Shown piece after piece: positions 24,203 to 34,349 of a stretch of 64,000 nt of DNA; position 1 is the first letter of the stretch; every line of letters starts with the position of its first letter. The DNA is from Blautia sp. Marseille-P3087. Lineage in GTDB: Bacteria > Bacillota > Clostridia > Lachnospirales > Lachnospiraceae. The position numbers were made by a program, and so were the translations under genes. The stretch lies in NCBI RefSeq assembly GCF_900120195.1, contig NZ_LT635539.1:1225257-1289256 (forward strand), read 5' to 3'. The notes beneath the pieces are model-generated. The model did not search any database and was not told the origin of the DNA. It saw nothing but the letters and a program-made list of their open reading frames with translations.

Positions 24203-25846
24203 TTATCCAATCAGGTTTGCAAGATCCTCTTCTACTGTCCCGATTCCACTGATTCCGAAGTTATCTACCAGAATCTTTGCTACATTCGGAGAAAGGAATG
24301 CCGGCAGTGTCGGTCCGAGATGGATATTTTTGACTCCAAGCGCGAGAAGCGCCAGAAGGACGATGACCGCTTTCTGCTCATACCATGCAATATTGTAGAC
24401 GATTGGAAGCTCATTGATATCGTTCAGTTCAAAAATTTCTTTCAGTTTCAGTGCAATGACTGCAAGTGAATAGGAATCGTTGCACTGTCCTGCATCCAGA
24501 ACTCTCGGAATGCCACCGATATCTCCGAGATTCAGCTTATTGTATTTATATTTTGCACATCCTGCAGTAAGAATTACAGTATCTTTCGGCAGTCCTTTTG
24601 CAAAATCAGTATAATAATTTCGGGACTTTGCACGTCCGTCGCAGCCTGCCATTACGACAAATTTGCGGATTGCTCCGGATTTTACTGCTTCTACGATCTT
24701 ATCTGCCAGCGCGAAGACCTGCGCATGTGCAAACCCACCGATGATCTCACCATGTTCGATCTCTTCCGGCGCCTGACACTGCTTCGCCTTAGCAATGATT
24801 TCTGAAAAATCTTTTTCTTCTCCGACACCGCCCGGAATATGGGTGCATCCCGGATAAGAAGCTGCACCCGTCGTATACATACGGTCTTTGTAGCTGTCCT
24901 TTGGCGGAACGATGCAGTTCGTTGTCATCAGGATCGGACCATGGAAACTCTCAAACTCCTCTTTCTGTTTCCACCATGCATTTCCATAATTTCCGATAAA
25001 ATTCGGATATTTTTTGAACGCCGGATAGTAATGCGCCGGAAGCATTTCGGAATGAGTGTAGATATCCACACCCGTTCCCTGCGTCTGTTCAAGAAGCATT
25101 TCCAAATCATGCAGGTCATGTCCCGAAACAAGGATACCCGAATTTTTGCCGACTCCGATATTGACCTTTGTGATCTCAGGATTTCCGTAAGCTGCTGTAT
25201 TAGCCTTGTCAAGAAGTTCCATCACACGAACACCGAACTTTCCTGTCTCGAGAGTCAATGCGGTAAGTTCTTCTGCCAAGAGAGCATCATCCGCTGTTGC
25301 CGCAAGTGCTTTCTGGAGAAACGCGTCGATTTCCTCATCCGTATGCGCAAGTGCTGCTGCATGTTTCGCATAGGCTGCCAGTCCTTTCAGACCGTAAGTG
25401 ATCAGTTCTCGAAGACTTCGGATATCTTCATTCTCTGTGGCAAGAATTCCTACGTGCGAAGCTTTATCTTCAAAAGTATCTTCTGTACCGTTCCAGAATG
25501 CAGCTTCCGGGACACCATCTCTGTTTTCGACTTTTTTCAGAAGTTCTTCTTTGATCTCCAGCGTTTCTTTGATTCGTGTAATGATAGATTCTTTATCAAA
25601 ATTTGCATTTGTGATTGTTGTAAACAGATTCACAATAATTTGATGATTGACATTATCATCTATTTCTTTTTCTTCGCTTCGAAGCTGTGTGGTCACTGCT
25701 GAAATGCCTTTTGTCACATAGACCAGCAGATCCTGCATAGCTGCAACATCCGGTTTCTTTCCACATACCCCTGATACTGTACATCCGCTGCAGCCTGCAG
25801 TTTCCTGACACTGAAAGCAAAACATCTTATTTTCTTTTTTATCCAT
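24203..25846 (-). CDS. hcp: Hydroxylamine reductase / hybrid-cluster protein
   Basis: 547 residues. N-terminal cluster ligands follow C-x2-C-x8-C-x5-C (Cys10, Cys13, Cys22, Cys28), the class I type spacing. Hybrid-cluster ligand regions are also present, including [50 protein letters not shown] and [10 protein letters not shown]. Hcp acts in nitric oxide and hydroxylamine detoxification and as an S-nitrosylase. AAGGAGG precedes ATG 25846. No hcr reductase gene is adjacent. It stands behind an FNR-like palindrome, indicating control by a CRP/FNR family regulator such as HcpR. Confidence 0.96.
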   Translation of the reverse strand: MDKKENKMFCFQCQETAGCSGCTVSGVCGKKPDVAAMQDLLVYVTKGISAVTTQLRSEEKEIDDNVNHQIIVNLFTTITNANFDKESIITRIKETLEIKEELLKKVENRDGVPEAAFWNGTEDTFEDKASHVGILATENEDIRSLRELITYGLKGLAAYAKHAAALAHTDEEIDAFLQKALAATADDALLAEELTALTLETGKFGVRVMELLDKANTAAYGNPEITKVNIGVGKNSGILVSGHDLHDLEMLLEQTQGTGVDIYTHSEMLPAHYYPAFKKYPNFIGNYGNAWWKQKEEFESFHGPILMTTNCIVPPKDSYKDRMYTTGAASYPGCTHIPGGVGEEKDFSEIIAKAKQCQAPEEIEHGEIIGGFAHAQVFALADKIVEAVKSGAIRKFVVMAGCDGRAKSRNYYTDFAKGLPKDTVILTAGCAKYKYNKLNLGDIGGIPRVLDAGQCNDSYSLAVIALKLKEIFELNDINELPIVYNIAWYEQKAVIVLLALLALGVKNIHLGPTLPAFLSPNVAKILVDNFGISGIGTVEEDLANLIG

Positions 25847-25895
25847 GGTTAAACCTCCTTATGGTCTCTCTGTATAGTTTCTTTGTGAATCCAAT

Positions 25896-25934
25896 ATAAT
25901 ATACATCTCACTATAAAGACGTGGTTATAACCAC
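25896..25934 (-). promoter_or_regulatory. hcp promoter and CRP/FNR-type operator
   Basis: Perfect palindrome GTGGTTATAACCAC (25921-25934). The likely -10, TATTAT, is at 25901-25896, with no good -35 box. The palindrome centre is about 38-40 bp upstream of the predicted start of transcription, the place for a class II activator. An HcpR/FNR-like protein is the expected regulator of hcp. Confidence 0.65.
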
Positions 25935-25950
25935 ATACATAAAAACGCAA

Positions 25951-25977
25951 AAAAGACGGACATAAAAATCCGTCTTC
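25951..25977 (-). terminator. Terminator after truA
   Basis: AAGACGGA (25953-25960) pairs with TCCGTCTT (25969-25976); on the minus strand TTTTTTGC follows. It ends the long tig-to-truA block. Confidence 0.88.
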
Positions 25978-26008
25978 TTTCAATGCATATAATAATTAAA
26001 TTTTATTT

Positions 26009-26749
26009 TCAGTCAAAAAATTCAATTCCTATCAGTGTCAGTCCGTGTGCCGGCGCGGTCGGTCCGGATACAGAACGGTCGCAGGCATCGAGGATCTTTT
26101 TCACACGTTCCGGCGGATACTGCCCGTTTCCGACCTGAATCAGTGTTCCGGCAATGATGCGAACCATATTGTAAAGAAATCCCTCTCCCTTTACACGAAT
26201 CGTCACAATGTCACCGTCTCTCCACACATCAATTCCTGTAATGGTACGGACTGTGGATTTTACCTGCGCACCTGTTCCACAGAAACTTGCAAAATCATGT
26301 CGTCCGATCAGATAAGAGGTTGCTTCCCGCATCTTATCTACATCAAGTTTATAATGATAAAAATAAGAATACAAACGCTCTGTCGGCACCGGGAATTTAC
26401 GGTTCAGTATCCGGTATTCATATGTTTTTTCACTGTCGCAGTATCTCGGATGAAAATCCGGTTCCACTTCTTCTGATAACTGAATACGGATATCTTCCGG
26501 CAGTCTCTGATTCAGTGCATAGGAAATCTTTTCTCCCGGAATGCGTGTATTCGTATCAAACACAGCTACATTTCCGAGTGCATGGACACCCGCGTCGGTA
26601 CGGCTTGCACCCATGATCTCAATCTTTTCTCCGAGAAGGTCAGAAAGTGTATCATTAAGCACACCCTGAATCGTGATTCCGTTTGGCTGAATCTGCCATC
26701 CACTGTAATTCGTTCCGTCATAGGCAACTACAAGTCCAACTCTTTTCAT
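26009..26749 (-). CDS. truA: tRNA pseudouridine(38-40) synthase
   Basis: Modifies uridines 38-40 in the anticodon arm of many tRNAs. Start ATG 26749 is preferred over ATG 26761 because GGAGG lies between them, 6 nt upstream of the second; this gives 246 residues. Motifs are VAYDGTNYSGWQIQ at the N-terminus, GASRTDAGVHALG with the catalytic aspartate, and FLYNMVRIIAGTL near the C-terminus. It is the last gene of the ecfA1-ecfA2-ecfT-truA group, a common order in Bacillota. Confidence 0.96.
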   Translation of the reverse strand: MKRVGLVVAYDGTNYSGWQIQPNGITIQGVLNDTLSDLLGEKIEIMGASRTDAGVHALGNVAVFDTNTRIPGEKISYALNQRLPEDIRIQLSEEVEPDFHPRYCDSEKTYEYRILNRKFPVPTERLYSYFYHYKLDVDKMREATSYLIGRHDFASFCGTGAQVKSTVRTITGIDVWRDGDIVTIRVKGEGFLYNMVRIIAGTLIQVGNGQYPPERVKKILDACDRSVSGPTAPAHGLTLIGIEFFD

Positions 26750-26809
26750 CTTGTCCTCCATTTATGGTAAAAATGGCTCCCGCCTTTTACAGCAAGAACC
26801 ATCCTTATT

Positions 26810-27613
26810 TTATAACCCGGCCACACGAAATCCGATCGCTACTGCAAGATACGCAAACAGGATCAGGTATGCAATATGGTCTCGTTTCTTATATTTCAGC
26901 GGTTTCATCTGGGTACGGTGATCGCCCCCGTGATAACATCTCGCTTCCATCGCCATTGCAAGATCATTTGCACGGCGGAAAGCCGAAATAAACAGCGGTA
27001 CCAGAAGCGGTACCATATTTTTTACTTTCTGGATCAGATTTCCATTTTCAAAATCTGCGCCTCGCGCGATCTGTGCTTTCATGATCTTGTCCGTTTCTTC
27101 CAGAAGAATAGGAATAAAACGAAGTGCAATCGACATCATCATTGCGATCTCATGTACCGGAACATGGATCTTATTCAGTGGACGAAGGCTTTTTTCCAGT
27201 CCGTCGGTCAGCTGATTCGGGGTAGTCGTCAGTGTCATAAGCGAGGAGCCGATTACCAGATAGATCAGTCGGATTGCCATGCGGACTGCCATTGTAATAC
27301 CTTCTTTTGTGATCTTGAAAATTCCAAGCGTAACGATCGCCTCACCCGGTGTCAGAAGAATATTAAACACCATCGTGATCAGCAGGATCATAAAGATTGC
27401 TTTCAGTCCCTTGAAAATAAACTTCACCGGAACTGTGGAAATCAATATCATTCCTGCCAGAAATACGGTCGCTACCGCATATCCGACTACAGTATGAAAT
27501 AAAAATACCGATATAATAAAAATCAGTGTACCGGCAAGTTTTGTTCGTGGATCCAGCTTATGGATCGGGGACTTTGCCGGATAATACTGTCCGATTGTAA
27601 TATCTCTAATCAT
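26810..27613 (-). CDS. ecfT: ECF transporter transmembrane subunit EcfT
   Basis: 267 residues with about five to six membrane helices and the cytoplasmic coupling helices carrying the paired Ala-Arg motifs (QIARGADFE and EARCYHGGD) that dock on the ATPases. It is the shared scaffold that picks up different S components, such as BioY here. It overlaps the end of ecfA2 by 8 bp. Confidence 0.95.
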   Translation of the reverse strand: MIRDITIGQYYPAKSPIHKLDPRTKLAGTLIFIISVFLFHTVVGYAVATVFLAGMILISTVPVKFIFKGLKAIFMILLITMVFNILLTPGEAIVTLGIFKITKEGITMAVRMAIRLIYLVIGSSLMTLTTTPNQLTDGLEKSLRPLNKIHVPVHEIAMMMSIALRFIPILLEETDKIMKAQIARGADFENGNLIQKVKNMVPLLVPLFISAFRRANDLAMAMEARCYHGGDHRTQMKPLKYKKRDHIAYLILFAYLAVAIGFRVAGL

Positions 27614-28493
27614 TCAGAACCCCTCCTTTCAGTAAAGGAGAGTTCATTTTCTTAAGCGCACGCAGGATATCCGCTCTCGCTTCCTCAACAGTTGTATCAG
27701 AAGGATCTACCGGAAGTCCTTTTTCTTTCAAAGCATGCATGATATAGGTGATCTGCGGTGCAGCAAGTCCCATCTCTTCCAGCTCTTTGTAATGCGCAAA
27801 AACCTTTTTCGGAGTATCGTCAAATGCAATCTTACCGTGATTTACCACTATCAGACGTTCTACATATTTCGCAACGTCTTCCATGCTGTGTGAAACCAGA
27901 ATGATCGTGATTCCACGGACTTTATGAAGTTCTGCAATCTGATCAAGGATCTCATCCCTTCCCTTCGGATCAAGTCCTGCAGTCGGCTCATCCAGAATCA
28001 GGATCTTCGGATTCATTGCAAGAACACCGGCGATCGCCACACGCTTTTTCTGTCCGCCAGACAGATCAAATGGAGATTTGTCAAAATTTTTTTCTTTGAA
28101 GCCTACCTGAAGAAGTGCTTTTCTTGCTTCTTCCTCAGCTTCTTCTCTGCTTTTGCCCTGATTCATCGGTCCATAGCAGACATCCGAAAGAACATCACTC
28201 TCAAAAAGCTGATGTTCCGGATACTGGAAAACAAGTCCGACTTCACTTCGAAGTGCTCTTCTGTTGTAGTTTTCTGCCCAGACATCCTCACCATTGTATG
28301 ATACTGTGCCGGAAGTCGGCTTAATCAATGCATTCAGATGCTGGATCAATGTAGATTTCCCGCTTCCTGTATGTCCGATCACACCGATAAACTGTCCATC
28401 CGGAATGTTCAGATTAATGTCTTTCAGTGCGTGGATCTCATAAGAAGTTCCCGGGCTGTATGTGTAAGTTACGTTTTTCAGTTCTATTGACAT
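27606..28493 (-). CDS. ecfA2: ECF transporter ATPase EcfA2
   Basis: 295-residue ABC ATPase. Walker A GHTGSGKST is at about 40-48, Q-loop VFQYPEHQLFE, signature LSGGQKKRVAIAG, Walker B ILILDEPTAGLD, and the switch histidine in ILVSHSME. The paired paralogue EcfA1 lies directly upstream with a 10-bp overlap and EcfT follows, so this is the complete group II energising module. Confidence 0.95.
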   Translation of the reverse strand: MSIELKNVTYTYSPGTSYEIHALKDINLNIPDGQFIGVIGHTGSGKSTLIQHLNALIKPTSGTVSYNGEDVWAENYNRRALRSEVGLVFQYPEHQLFESDVLSDVCYGPMNQGKSREEAEEEARKALLQVGFKEKNFDKSPFDLSGGQKKRVAIAGVLAMNPKILILDEPTAGLDPKGRDEILDQIAELHKVRGITIILVSHSMEDVAKYVERLIVVNHGKIAFDDTPKKVFAHYKELEEMGLAAPQITYIMHALKEKGLPVDPSDTTVEEARADILRALKKMNSPLLKGGVLND

Positions 28494-29329
28494 AAGGCAT
28501 TTACCAACTCTTCCGTAGTAAGGATTCCATCCGGAATGTCTACACCGGACTGTTTCAGTTCATGTGCAAGCAGCGTTACCTGCGGCACATCCAGACGATA
28601 TTTCTTCAGTGTCTCCACCTGTGAAAAGATCTCCTTCGGAGTTCCCTCCATCACGACATGACCGTCATCCATGACAACCACACGATCGGCATCGATCACT
28701 TCTTCCATGTAGTGTGTGATCAGAACGACCGTCACATTTTCCTGACGATTCAGCTGATGAACTGCTTCCAGTACTTCTTTTCGTCCGTTCGGATCCAGCA
28801 TGGCAGTCGGTTCATCCAGAACGATACACTGCGGACGCATCGCCATGACACCTGCGATCGCCACACGCTGCTTCTGTCCACCTGAAAGCTTATTCGGTGA
28901 ATGATGACGATATGCAGTCATTCCTGTCTTTGCAAGGCTTTCATCCACACGTTTCCAGATATCTCCTGTAGATATCCCCATATTTTCCGGTCCGAATCCC
29001 ACATCTTCCTCAACCACGGTACCAATGATCTGGTTATCCGGATTCTGAAATACCATACCTGCTTTTTGCCGTACCTTCCAGAGTTCCGGCTCTTTCGCCG
29101 TGTCGATTCCGTCGATCCAGATGGTTCCCTCTGTCGGGAGCAACAACGCATTGATGTGCTTAGCAAACGTAGATTTGCCTGAGCCGTTATGTCCAAGCAC
29201 TGCAACAAATTCACCCGGTTGTATATCAAGGTCAACGCCGTCAACCGCTCTCTGCGTATCTTCGACATTTCCATCTTCATCATATCTCAAATAGTCAAAT
29301 GCAAGTTTTGCTGCTTTGATGATTCCCAT
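28484..29329 (-). CDS. ecfA1: ECF transporter ATPase EcfA1
   Basis: 281 residues from ATG 29329, chosen because AAAGGA lies 8 nt upstream; a longer frame to 29368 would run into engB. Motifs are Walker A GHNGSGKST, Q-loop VFQNPDNQIIG, signature LSGGQKQRVAIAG, Walker B CIVLDEPTAMLD and switch histidine ITHYMEE. The start of this gene lies 13 nt after the engB stop, so it is in the same transcript as engB and lon, an uncommon placement for the ecf module. Confidence 0.95.
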   Translation of the reverse strand: MGIIKAAKLAFDYLRYDEDGNVEDTQRAVDGVDLDIQPGEFVAVLGHNGSGKSTFAKHINALLLPTEGTIWIDGIDTAKEPELWKVRQKAGMVFQNPDNQIIGTVVEEDVGFGPENMGISTGDIWKRVDESLAKTGMTAYRHHSPNKLSGGQKQRVAIAGVMAMRPQCIVLDEPTAMLDPNGRKEVLEAVHQLNRQENVTVVLITHYMEEVIDADRVVVMDDGHVVMEGTPKEIFSQVETLKKYRLDVPQVTLLAHELKQSGVDIPDGILTTEELVNALCQ

Positions 29330-29342
29330 CTTTTTAGTCCTT

Positions 29343-29948
29343 TCAGGCTTCCTCGGAAGGTTCGCCACCGGTCAGAGATTCGATCAGTTCCCAGATTTCA
29401 TCTCTTCCCTGCTTTGTCTCAGCAGAATACGGAATCACAGTTGTTCCTTTTCTTAACTGAAGGCCTTCTCTTATCGCCTTCAGATTCTTCTGAACCTGAC
29501 TGCGTTTCAGTTTATCCAGTTTCGTTGCAATAATTATCGGCTCATAGCCATTATGAAGGATCCATTCATACATCTGTCTGTCATTTGCAGACGGATCATG
29601 ACGGATATCGATCAGAAGAAAAACGGCTTTGAGATTACGGGAAGTATGCAGATAATTCTCGATCATCTTTCCCCATTTTTCTTTTTCTGCCGGTGTCACA
29701 CGGGCATATCCATATCCCGGAAGATCGACCAGATCCAATTCATCATTGATCTTATAAAAATTGATCGTCTGTGTCTTGCCCGGCTGTGCACTGGTACGCG
29801 CCAGTGCCTTCCGGTTCATCAGACCATTGATCAGTGAAGATTTGCCGACGTTGGATTTGCCGGCAAAAGCCACTTCCGGCAAACCGGTATCCGGAATCTT
29901 ACTTGTGATTCCGCATACGATATCTAAAACTGCGCTTTTTATAACCAT
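29343..29948 (-). CDS. engB: Ribosome biogenesis GTPase EngB (YsxC/YihA)
   Basis: 201 residues from ATG 29948, which has AGAGGA upstream; the extension to 30026 overlaps the end of lon and has no ribosome site. G1 is AGKSNVGKSS, G3 DLPGYGYA, G4 ATKLDKL. It acts in late assembly of the 50S subunit. It directly follows lon, an order often seen in Bacillota (clpX-lon-engB). Confidence 0.95.
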   Translation of the reverse strand: MVIKSAVLDIVCGITSKIPDTGLPEVAFAGKSNVGKSSLINGLMNRKALARTSAQPGKTQTINFYKINDELDLVDLPGYGYARVTPAEKEKWGKMIENYLHTSRNLKAVFLLIDIRHDPSANDRQMYEWILHNGYEPIIIATKLDKLKRSQVQKNLKAIREGLQLRKGTTVIPYSAETKQGRDEIWELIESLTGGEPSEEA

Positions 29949-29994
29949 AAAGTCCTCTTTCGATAACTGTTCAAGTCTCTGCAAGTTACTTCTG

Positions 29995-32310
29995 TCAATT
30001 CGCAAGTGCCTCGTGAAGCACTTCATTCATATTTTCTACAAAGGAGATTTTCAGACCGTCAAGGATCTCATCGTCCATCTCCTGAATATCCGGTTTGTTC
30101 TGCTTCGGTACAAGTACCTGCCTGATCTTGGCGTATTTGGCTGCAAGAAGTTTTTCTTTCAGTCCGCCGATCGGAAGTACATGACCACGGAGTGTGATTT
30201 CACCGGTCATTGCTACATCTGCGCGCACTTCTCTTCCGATGATCGCAGAAAGCATAGCTGTCGCCATGGTAATACCCGCAGAAGGTCCGTCTTTCGGAAC
30301 TGCCCCTTCCGGAATATGTACGTGAATATCATTTTCCTGGAAAAATTCCGGCGAAATATCATAATCGGATGCTACAGAACGAATGTAAGAAATACCTGCC
30401 TGAGCAGATTCTTTCATAACATCTCCGAGCTGTCCGGTAAGTACAAGTTCTCCCTTGCCCGGCATGACATTGACCTCGATCTGAAGTGTATCACCACCGA
30501 CCTGTGTCCATGCAAGTCCTCTGGCAATTCCGACTTCGTCTTTCTTATTTGCCATCAGATAACTGTATCTGGCTTTGCCGAGAAAATCTTCAAGGTTTTT
30601 GCCTTTGACCGTGATCTTCTTCTGGTTATTTTCCATGATCTCACGAGCCGCCTTACGGCAGATCTGACCGATCTTACGCTCCAGTCCACGCACACCTGCC
30701 TCGCGGGTGTAGAGTGTGATAATCTTGCGAAGTGCAGACGGCTGGATCGTCAGTGCTCCTTTCGGAATACCGTTTACTTCCAACTGTTTCGGGATCAGAT
30801 GCTCTTTCGCAATGTGTTCTTTTTCGTTTTCAGTATAACCTGAGATCTCGATGACTTCCATACGGTCAAGAAGTGGTCTCGGAATACTGTCCATATCATT
30901 TGCGGTCGCAATAAATAATACTTCGGAAAGATCCTGAGGAACCTCTACATAATGGTCATTGAAGCGGTTGTTCTGCTCCGGATCGAGCACTTCGAGAAGT
31001 GCTGCAGAAGTATCACCTTTATAGTCACTGCTTGTCTTATCAATCTCATCAAGAAGCATCAGCGGATTGCTGACACCTGCCTGTGAAAGTGCTTCCGTGA
31101 TACGTCCCGGCATAGCACCTACATAAGTCTTTCTGTGTCCGCGGATCTCCGCCTCATCACGGACACCGCCGAGACAGATGCGGACGTATTTTTTATTCAA
31201 TGCCTCTGCTACAGACTTCGCGATGGAGGTCTTACCTGTTCCCGGAGGGCCTACAAGACAGAGGATCGGGCTCTTGCCGCCACCTGTCAGCTTACGGACA
31301 GCAAGGAATTCCATGATGCGTTCCTTGACATCTTTGAGCCCGTAATGTCCTTCTTCGAGAATTTCCCAGGCCTTCTTTAAGTCTGTGGAATCTTCAGACT
31401 TTTTGTCCCACGGAAGCGCAAGAAGTGTCTCGATATAAGTGCTCAGTACACTGCTTTCTGCTGCACTGCTGTTCATGCTCTTAAAACGGTCAATTTCTTT
31501 GTTCAGTTTGTCTTTAACTTCCTGAGAAGCCTGAAGTTCACCAACTTTTTGGCGGTATTCTTCCGCGGCATCACTGGTACTTTCCTCTCCCAGTTCCTCA
31601 CGGATGACTTTAAGCTGCTCTCGCAGAATATAATCTCTCTGATTCTTATCCACACGGGATTTAAGCTTGCGCTGCAGATCGTGTCCGACCTGGAACACTT
31701 CGATCTCATTTGTGAGGATTGCAGCAAGTACCTCATAGCGATCTTCAAGGCTGACTGCCTCGAGGATTTTCTGTTTGTTCTGATAACTCAGCGGAACATT
31801 TACCGAGACCTGTGTGATCAGCTGATCGATATCCTCAATGTTCAGGATTTTTGCTGCCAGATCTTTGCTGATTTTTCCGCTTTCCATGCAATATCTCTGA
31901 AAGAGTTCCTGAATACTCCGGAACATTGCTTCATTCAGAGATTTCGTATATTTCGTACTGTCAGGCTCAAAAAGTGCCGTCTCTGCTTTCAGAAACGGCT
32001 CCTCCTGATCAAGACTTAGAAGTTCTGCACGTTCAATTCCTTCTACCAGCACTCTGAGCAGATCCTGCGGAAGTTTTACTACCTGCTTGATGTAGGCAAC
32101 AGTTCCCACCTGATACAGATCTGATAACTTCGGAGATTCCATCTCAGGATCTTTCTGTGTAACCAGAAAAATCTTCTGATCATGAAGCATTGCCGCCTCT
32201 ATCGCTTTGATTGAACGTTCTCTGCTCACATCAAAGTGAACGATCATTTCCGGAAGGATCGTTGTGCCGCGCAGAGCGATTGCCGGAAGAATGCTGATTG
32301 GCTGTTTCAT
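29995..32310 (-). CDS. lon: ATP-dependent protease Lon
   Basis: 771 residues. N-terminal substrate-binding domain (about 1-300), AAA+ domain with Walker [10 protein letters not shown] (about 350-358) and Walker [10 protein letters not shown], and a C-terminal protease domain. The Ser-Lys dyad is seen in [10 protein letters not shown] and [11 protein letters not shown]. It degrades misfolded and regulatory proteins in the cytoplasm. It begins 18 nt after the clpX stop. Confidence 0.97.
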   Translation of the reverse strand: MKQPISILPAIALRGTTILPEMIVHFDVSRERSIKAIEAAMLHDQKIFLVTQKDPEMESPKLSDLYQVGTVAYIKQVVKLPQDLLRVLVEGIERAELLSLDQEEPFLKAETALFEPDSTKYTKSLNEAMFRSIQELFQRYCMESGKISKDLAAKILNIEDIDQLITQVSVNVPLSYQNKQKILEAVSLEDRYEVLAAILTNEIEVFQVGHDLQRKLKSRVDKNQRDYILREQLKVIREELGEESTSDAAEEYRQKVGELQASQEVKDKLNKEIDRFKSMNSSAAESSVLSTYIETLLALPWDKKSEDSTDLKKAWEILEEGHYGLKDVKERIMEFLAVRKLTGGGKSPILCLVGPPGTGKTSIAKSVAEALNKKYVRICLGGVRDEAEIRGHRKTYVGAMPGRITEALSQAGVSNPLMLLDEIDKTSSDYKGDTSAALLEVLDPEQNNRFNDHYVEVPQDLSEVLFIATANDMDSIPRPLLDRMEVIEISGYTENEKEHIAKEHLIPKQLEVNGIPKGALTIQPSALRKIITLYTREAGVRGLERKIGQICRKAAREIMENNQKKITVKGKNLEDFLGKARYSYLMANKKDEVGIARGLAWTQVGGDTLQIEVNVMPGKGELVLTGQLGDVMKESAQAGISYIRSVASDYDISPEFFQENDIHVHIPEGAVPKDGPSAGITMATAMLSAIIGREVRADVAMTGEITLRGHVLPIGGLKEKLLAAKYAKIRQVLVPKQNKPDIQEMDDEILDGLKISFVENMNEVLHEALAN

Positions 32311-32328
32311 CTATTTTCAATCCCTTCT

Positions 32329-33642
32329 TTAGGCCGTCTCCGGCTTTCCTGTCTTTCTGGAACGGGAATTTCTTCTTGTGGTATTTTGCTGCATGGCAGG
32401 CTGTTCCCCATGAACCACTTCCGGTTCTCCGGTTCCGTCTACTGCATCTTTTGTGATGATGCACTTACATATCGTATTGTCGGAAGGAGTACGGTACATC
32501 AGATCCATCAGAGATTTCTCCATGATGGAACGAAGTCCTCTGGCACCGGTCTTACGCTCCAGAGATTTTCTCGCTACTTCTTTGAGGGCATCTTCCTCAA
32601 ATTCAAGCTCTACTCCATCCAGCTCGAATAATTTGTGATACTGTCTGGTCAGAGAGTTCTTAGGCTCTTTAAGGATACGGATCAGTGCTTCCTCATCCAG
32701 TCCATCTAAAGTAACTACGATCGGAACACGACCGATAAACTCCGGAATCAGACCATATTTGATAAAGTCTTCCGGCATAACGTCCTTCAGGACTTCTCCG
32801 ATGTTTCTTTCTTCCTGTACAGAAACATCTGCACCGAATCCAATGGACTTGGTGTCCTGACGTGCTTCAATCGTCTTTTCGATACCGTCAAATGCACCAC
32901 CGCAGATAAACAGGATGTTGGTGGTATCAATCTGAATAAACTCCTGATGCGGATGTTTACGTCCACCCTGCGGCGGAACGCTTGCAACTGTACCTTCAAG
33001 GATCTTCAGGAGTGCCTGCTGTACACCTTCACCGGATACATCTCTGGTGATGGATGCGTTCTCGGATTTACGTGTGATCTTGTCGATCTCATCGATGTAG
33101 ATGATACCGTACTGCGCACGTTCGATATCATAATCTGCTGCCTGAATGATCTTCAGAAGAATGTTCTCAACATCTTCGCCAACATAACCTGCTTCGGTAA
33201 GTGTGGTTGCATCTGCGATTGCGAAAGGCACATTCAGAAGTCTGGCAAGTGTCTGCGCAAGCAGTGTCTTACCGGATCCTGTCGGTCCAAGCATCAGAAT
33301 GTTGCTTTTCTGTAACTCCACATCCAGATTTTTGGATGCTGTAATTCTCTTGTAATGATTATATACAGCCACAGACAGAGCTTTCTTAGCTTCGTCCTGT
33401 CCAATGACATAATCGTCCAGAATCTTATGGATCTCCTCAGGTTTTAAAAGGTTGATGTCTGAATCATAAACATCCTCCGTATCATACTGAGCCAGTTCCT
33501 CTTCCATAATTTCCGAGCAGATACCAATGCATTCGTCACAGATAAAAACACCATCCGGTCCTGCGATCAGCTTACGTACCTGATCCTCAGATTTGTGACA
33601 AAAAGAGCATCTGACTTTTCCTTCTCTCATTTTTTCTGCCAT
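32329..33642 (-). CDS. clpX: ClpX, ATP-binding unfoldase of ClpXP
   Basis: 437 residues from ATG 33642. The N-terminal zinc-binding domain has CSFC and CDEC pairs, followed by the AAA+ module with Walker A GPTGSGKT and Walker [11 protein letters not shown]. The ClpP-docking loop is in the expected region. An upstream in-frame extension to 33678 lacks the zinc-finger family start. It follows clpP after a hairpin that may lower its expression relative to clpP. Confidence 0.97.
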   Translation of the reverse strand: MAEKMREGKVRCSFCHKSEDQVRKLIAGPDGVFICDECIGICSEIMEEELAQYDTEDVYDSDINLLKPEEIHKILDDYVIGQDEAKKALSVAVYNHYKRITASKNLDVELQKSNILMLGPTGSGKTLLAQTLARLLNVPFAIADATTLTEAGYVGEDVENILLKIIQAADYDIERAQYGIIYIDEIDKITRKSENASITRDVSGEGVQQALLKILEGTVASVPPQGGRKHPHQEFIQIDTTNILFICGGAFDGIEKTIEARQDTKSIGFGADVSVQEERNIGEVLKDVMPEDFIKYGLIPEFIGRVPIVVTLDGLDEEALIRILKEPKNSLTRQYHKLFELDGVELEFEEDALKEVARKSLERKTGARGLRSIMEKSLMDLMYRTPSDNTICKCIITKDAVDGTGEPEVVHGEQPAMQQNTTRRNSRSRKTGKPETA

Positions 33643-33678
33643 AAATAGTTCTCGTTTCCTTTCAGTTTGATATGGCAC

Positions 33679-33709
33679 AAAAGGAACCCCCTGAAAAGAG
33701 GTTCCTTCT
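33679..33709 (-). terminator. Intercistronic hairpin between clpP and clpX
   Basis: AAGGAACC (33681-33688) pairs with GGTTCCTT (33700-33707), followed on the minus strand by TTTTG. The short T-run suggests partial termination, giving more clpP than clpX mRNA. Confidence 0.65.
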
Positions 33710-33716
33710 GTCTGCT

Positions 33717-34298
33717 TTATTTATGCTCGACAACACCATCGATCAGTCCGTATGCCTTTGCTTCTTCAGCAGTCATATAATTATCGCGGTCTGTGTCTTT
33801 TTCCACTACTTCGTAAGGCTGTCCTGTGTTTTCTGCCAGGATCTCATTCAAAGTCCGTTTCGTCTGGGCAATGTGATCAGCCACGATCTGAATCTCGGTT
33901 GCCTGACCCTGTGCTCCGCCTGACGGCTGATGAATCATGATCGTTGAGTGTGGCAGGGCATATCTCTTGCCCTTTGTTCCGCCTGCCAGAAGGAAAGCTC
34001 CCATGCTGGCTGCCATTCCGAGACAGATTGTAGAAACATCACACTTAATGTATTTCATGGTATCATAAATAGCCATGCCTGCAGTTACAGAACCACCCGG
34101 GCTGTTGATATATAACTGAATATCCTTGCTCGGATCCTCTGCCTCAAGAAACAGAAGCTGTGCCACGATAATGCTTGCACTTACATCATTTACTTCCTCG
34201 CCAAGAAAGATAATACGATCTTTCAGAAGACGGGAGTAAATGTCATAGCTTCTTTCTCCTCTGCTTGTCTGTTCAATGACATATGGTACTAAACTCAT
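33717..34298 (-). CDS. clpP: ClpP, proteolytic subunit
   Basis: 193-residue serine peptidase with the full triad: Ser98 in GMAASMGAF, His123 in MIHQPSGG, and Asp172 in DTDRDN. It forms tetradecamers that work with ClpX. It lies between tig and clpX, the conserved order tig-clpP-clpX. Confidence 0.97.
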   Translation of the reverse strand: MSLVPYVIEQTSRGERSYDIYSRLLKDRIIFLGEEVNDVSASIIVAQLLFLEAEDPSKDIQLYINSPGGSVTAGMAIYDTMKYIKCDVSTICLGMAASMGAFLLAGGTKGKRYALPHSTIMIHQPSGGAQGQATEIQIVADHIAQTKRTLNEILAENTGQPYEVVEKDTDRDNYMTAEEAKAYGLIDGVVEHK

Positions 34299-34349
34299 AT
34301 ATAAATGCCTCCATTCGTCGATTCCAGTGGTTCAGGATCTAACGTCTGC

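Noticed and set aside
29761-30843. 360-codon plus-strand frame opposite lon and engB
   Set aside because: Shadow of two well-conserved genes; no ribosome site and no recognisable domain.
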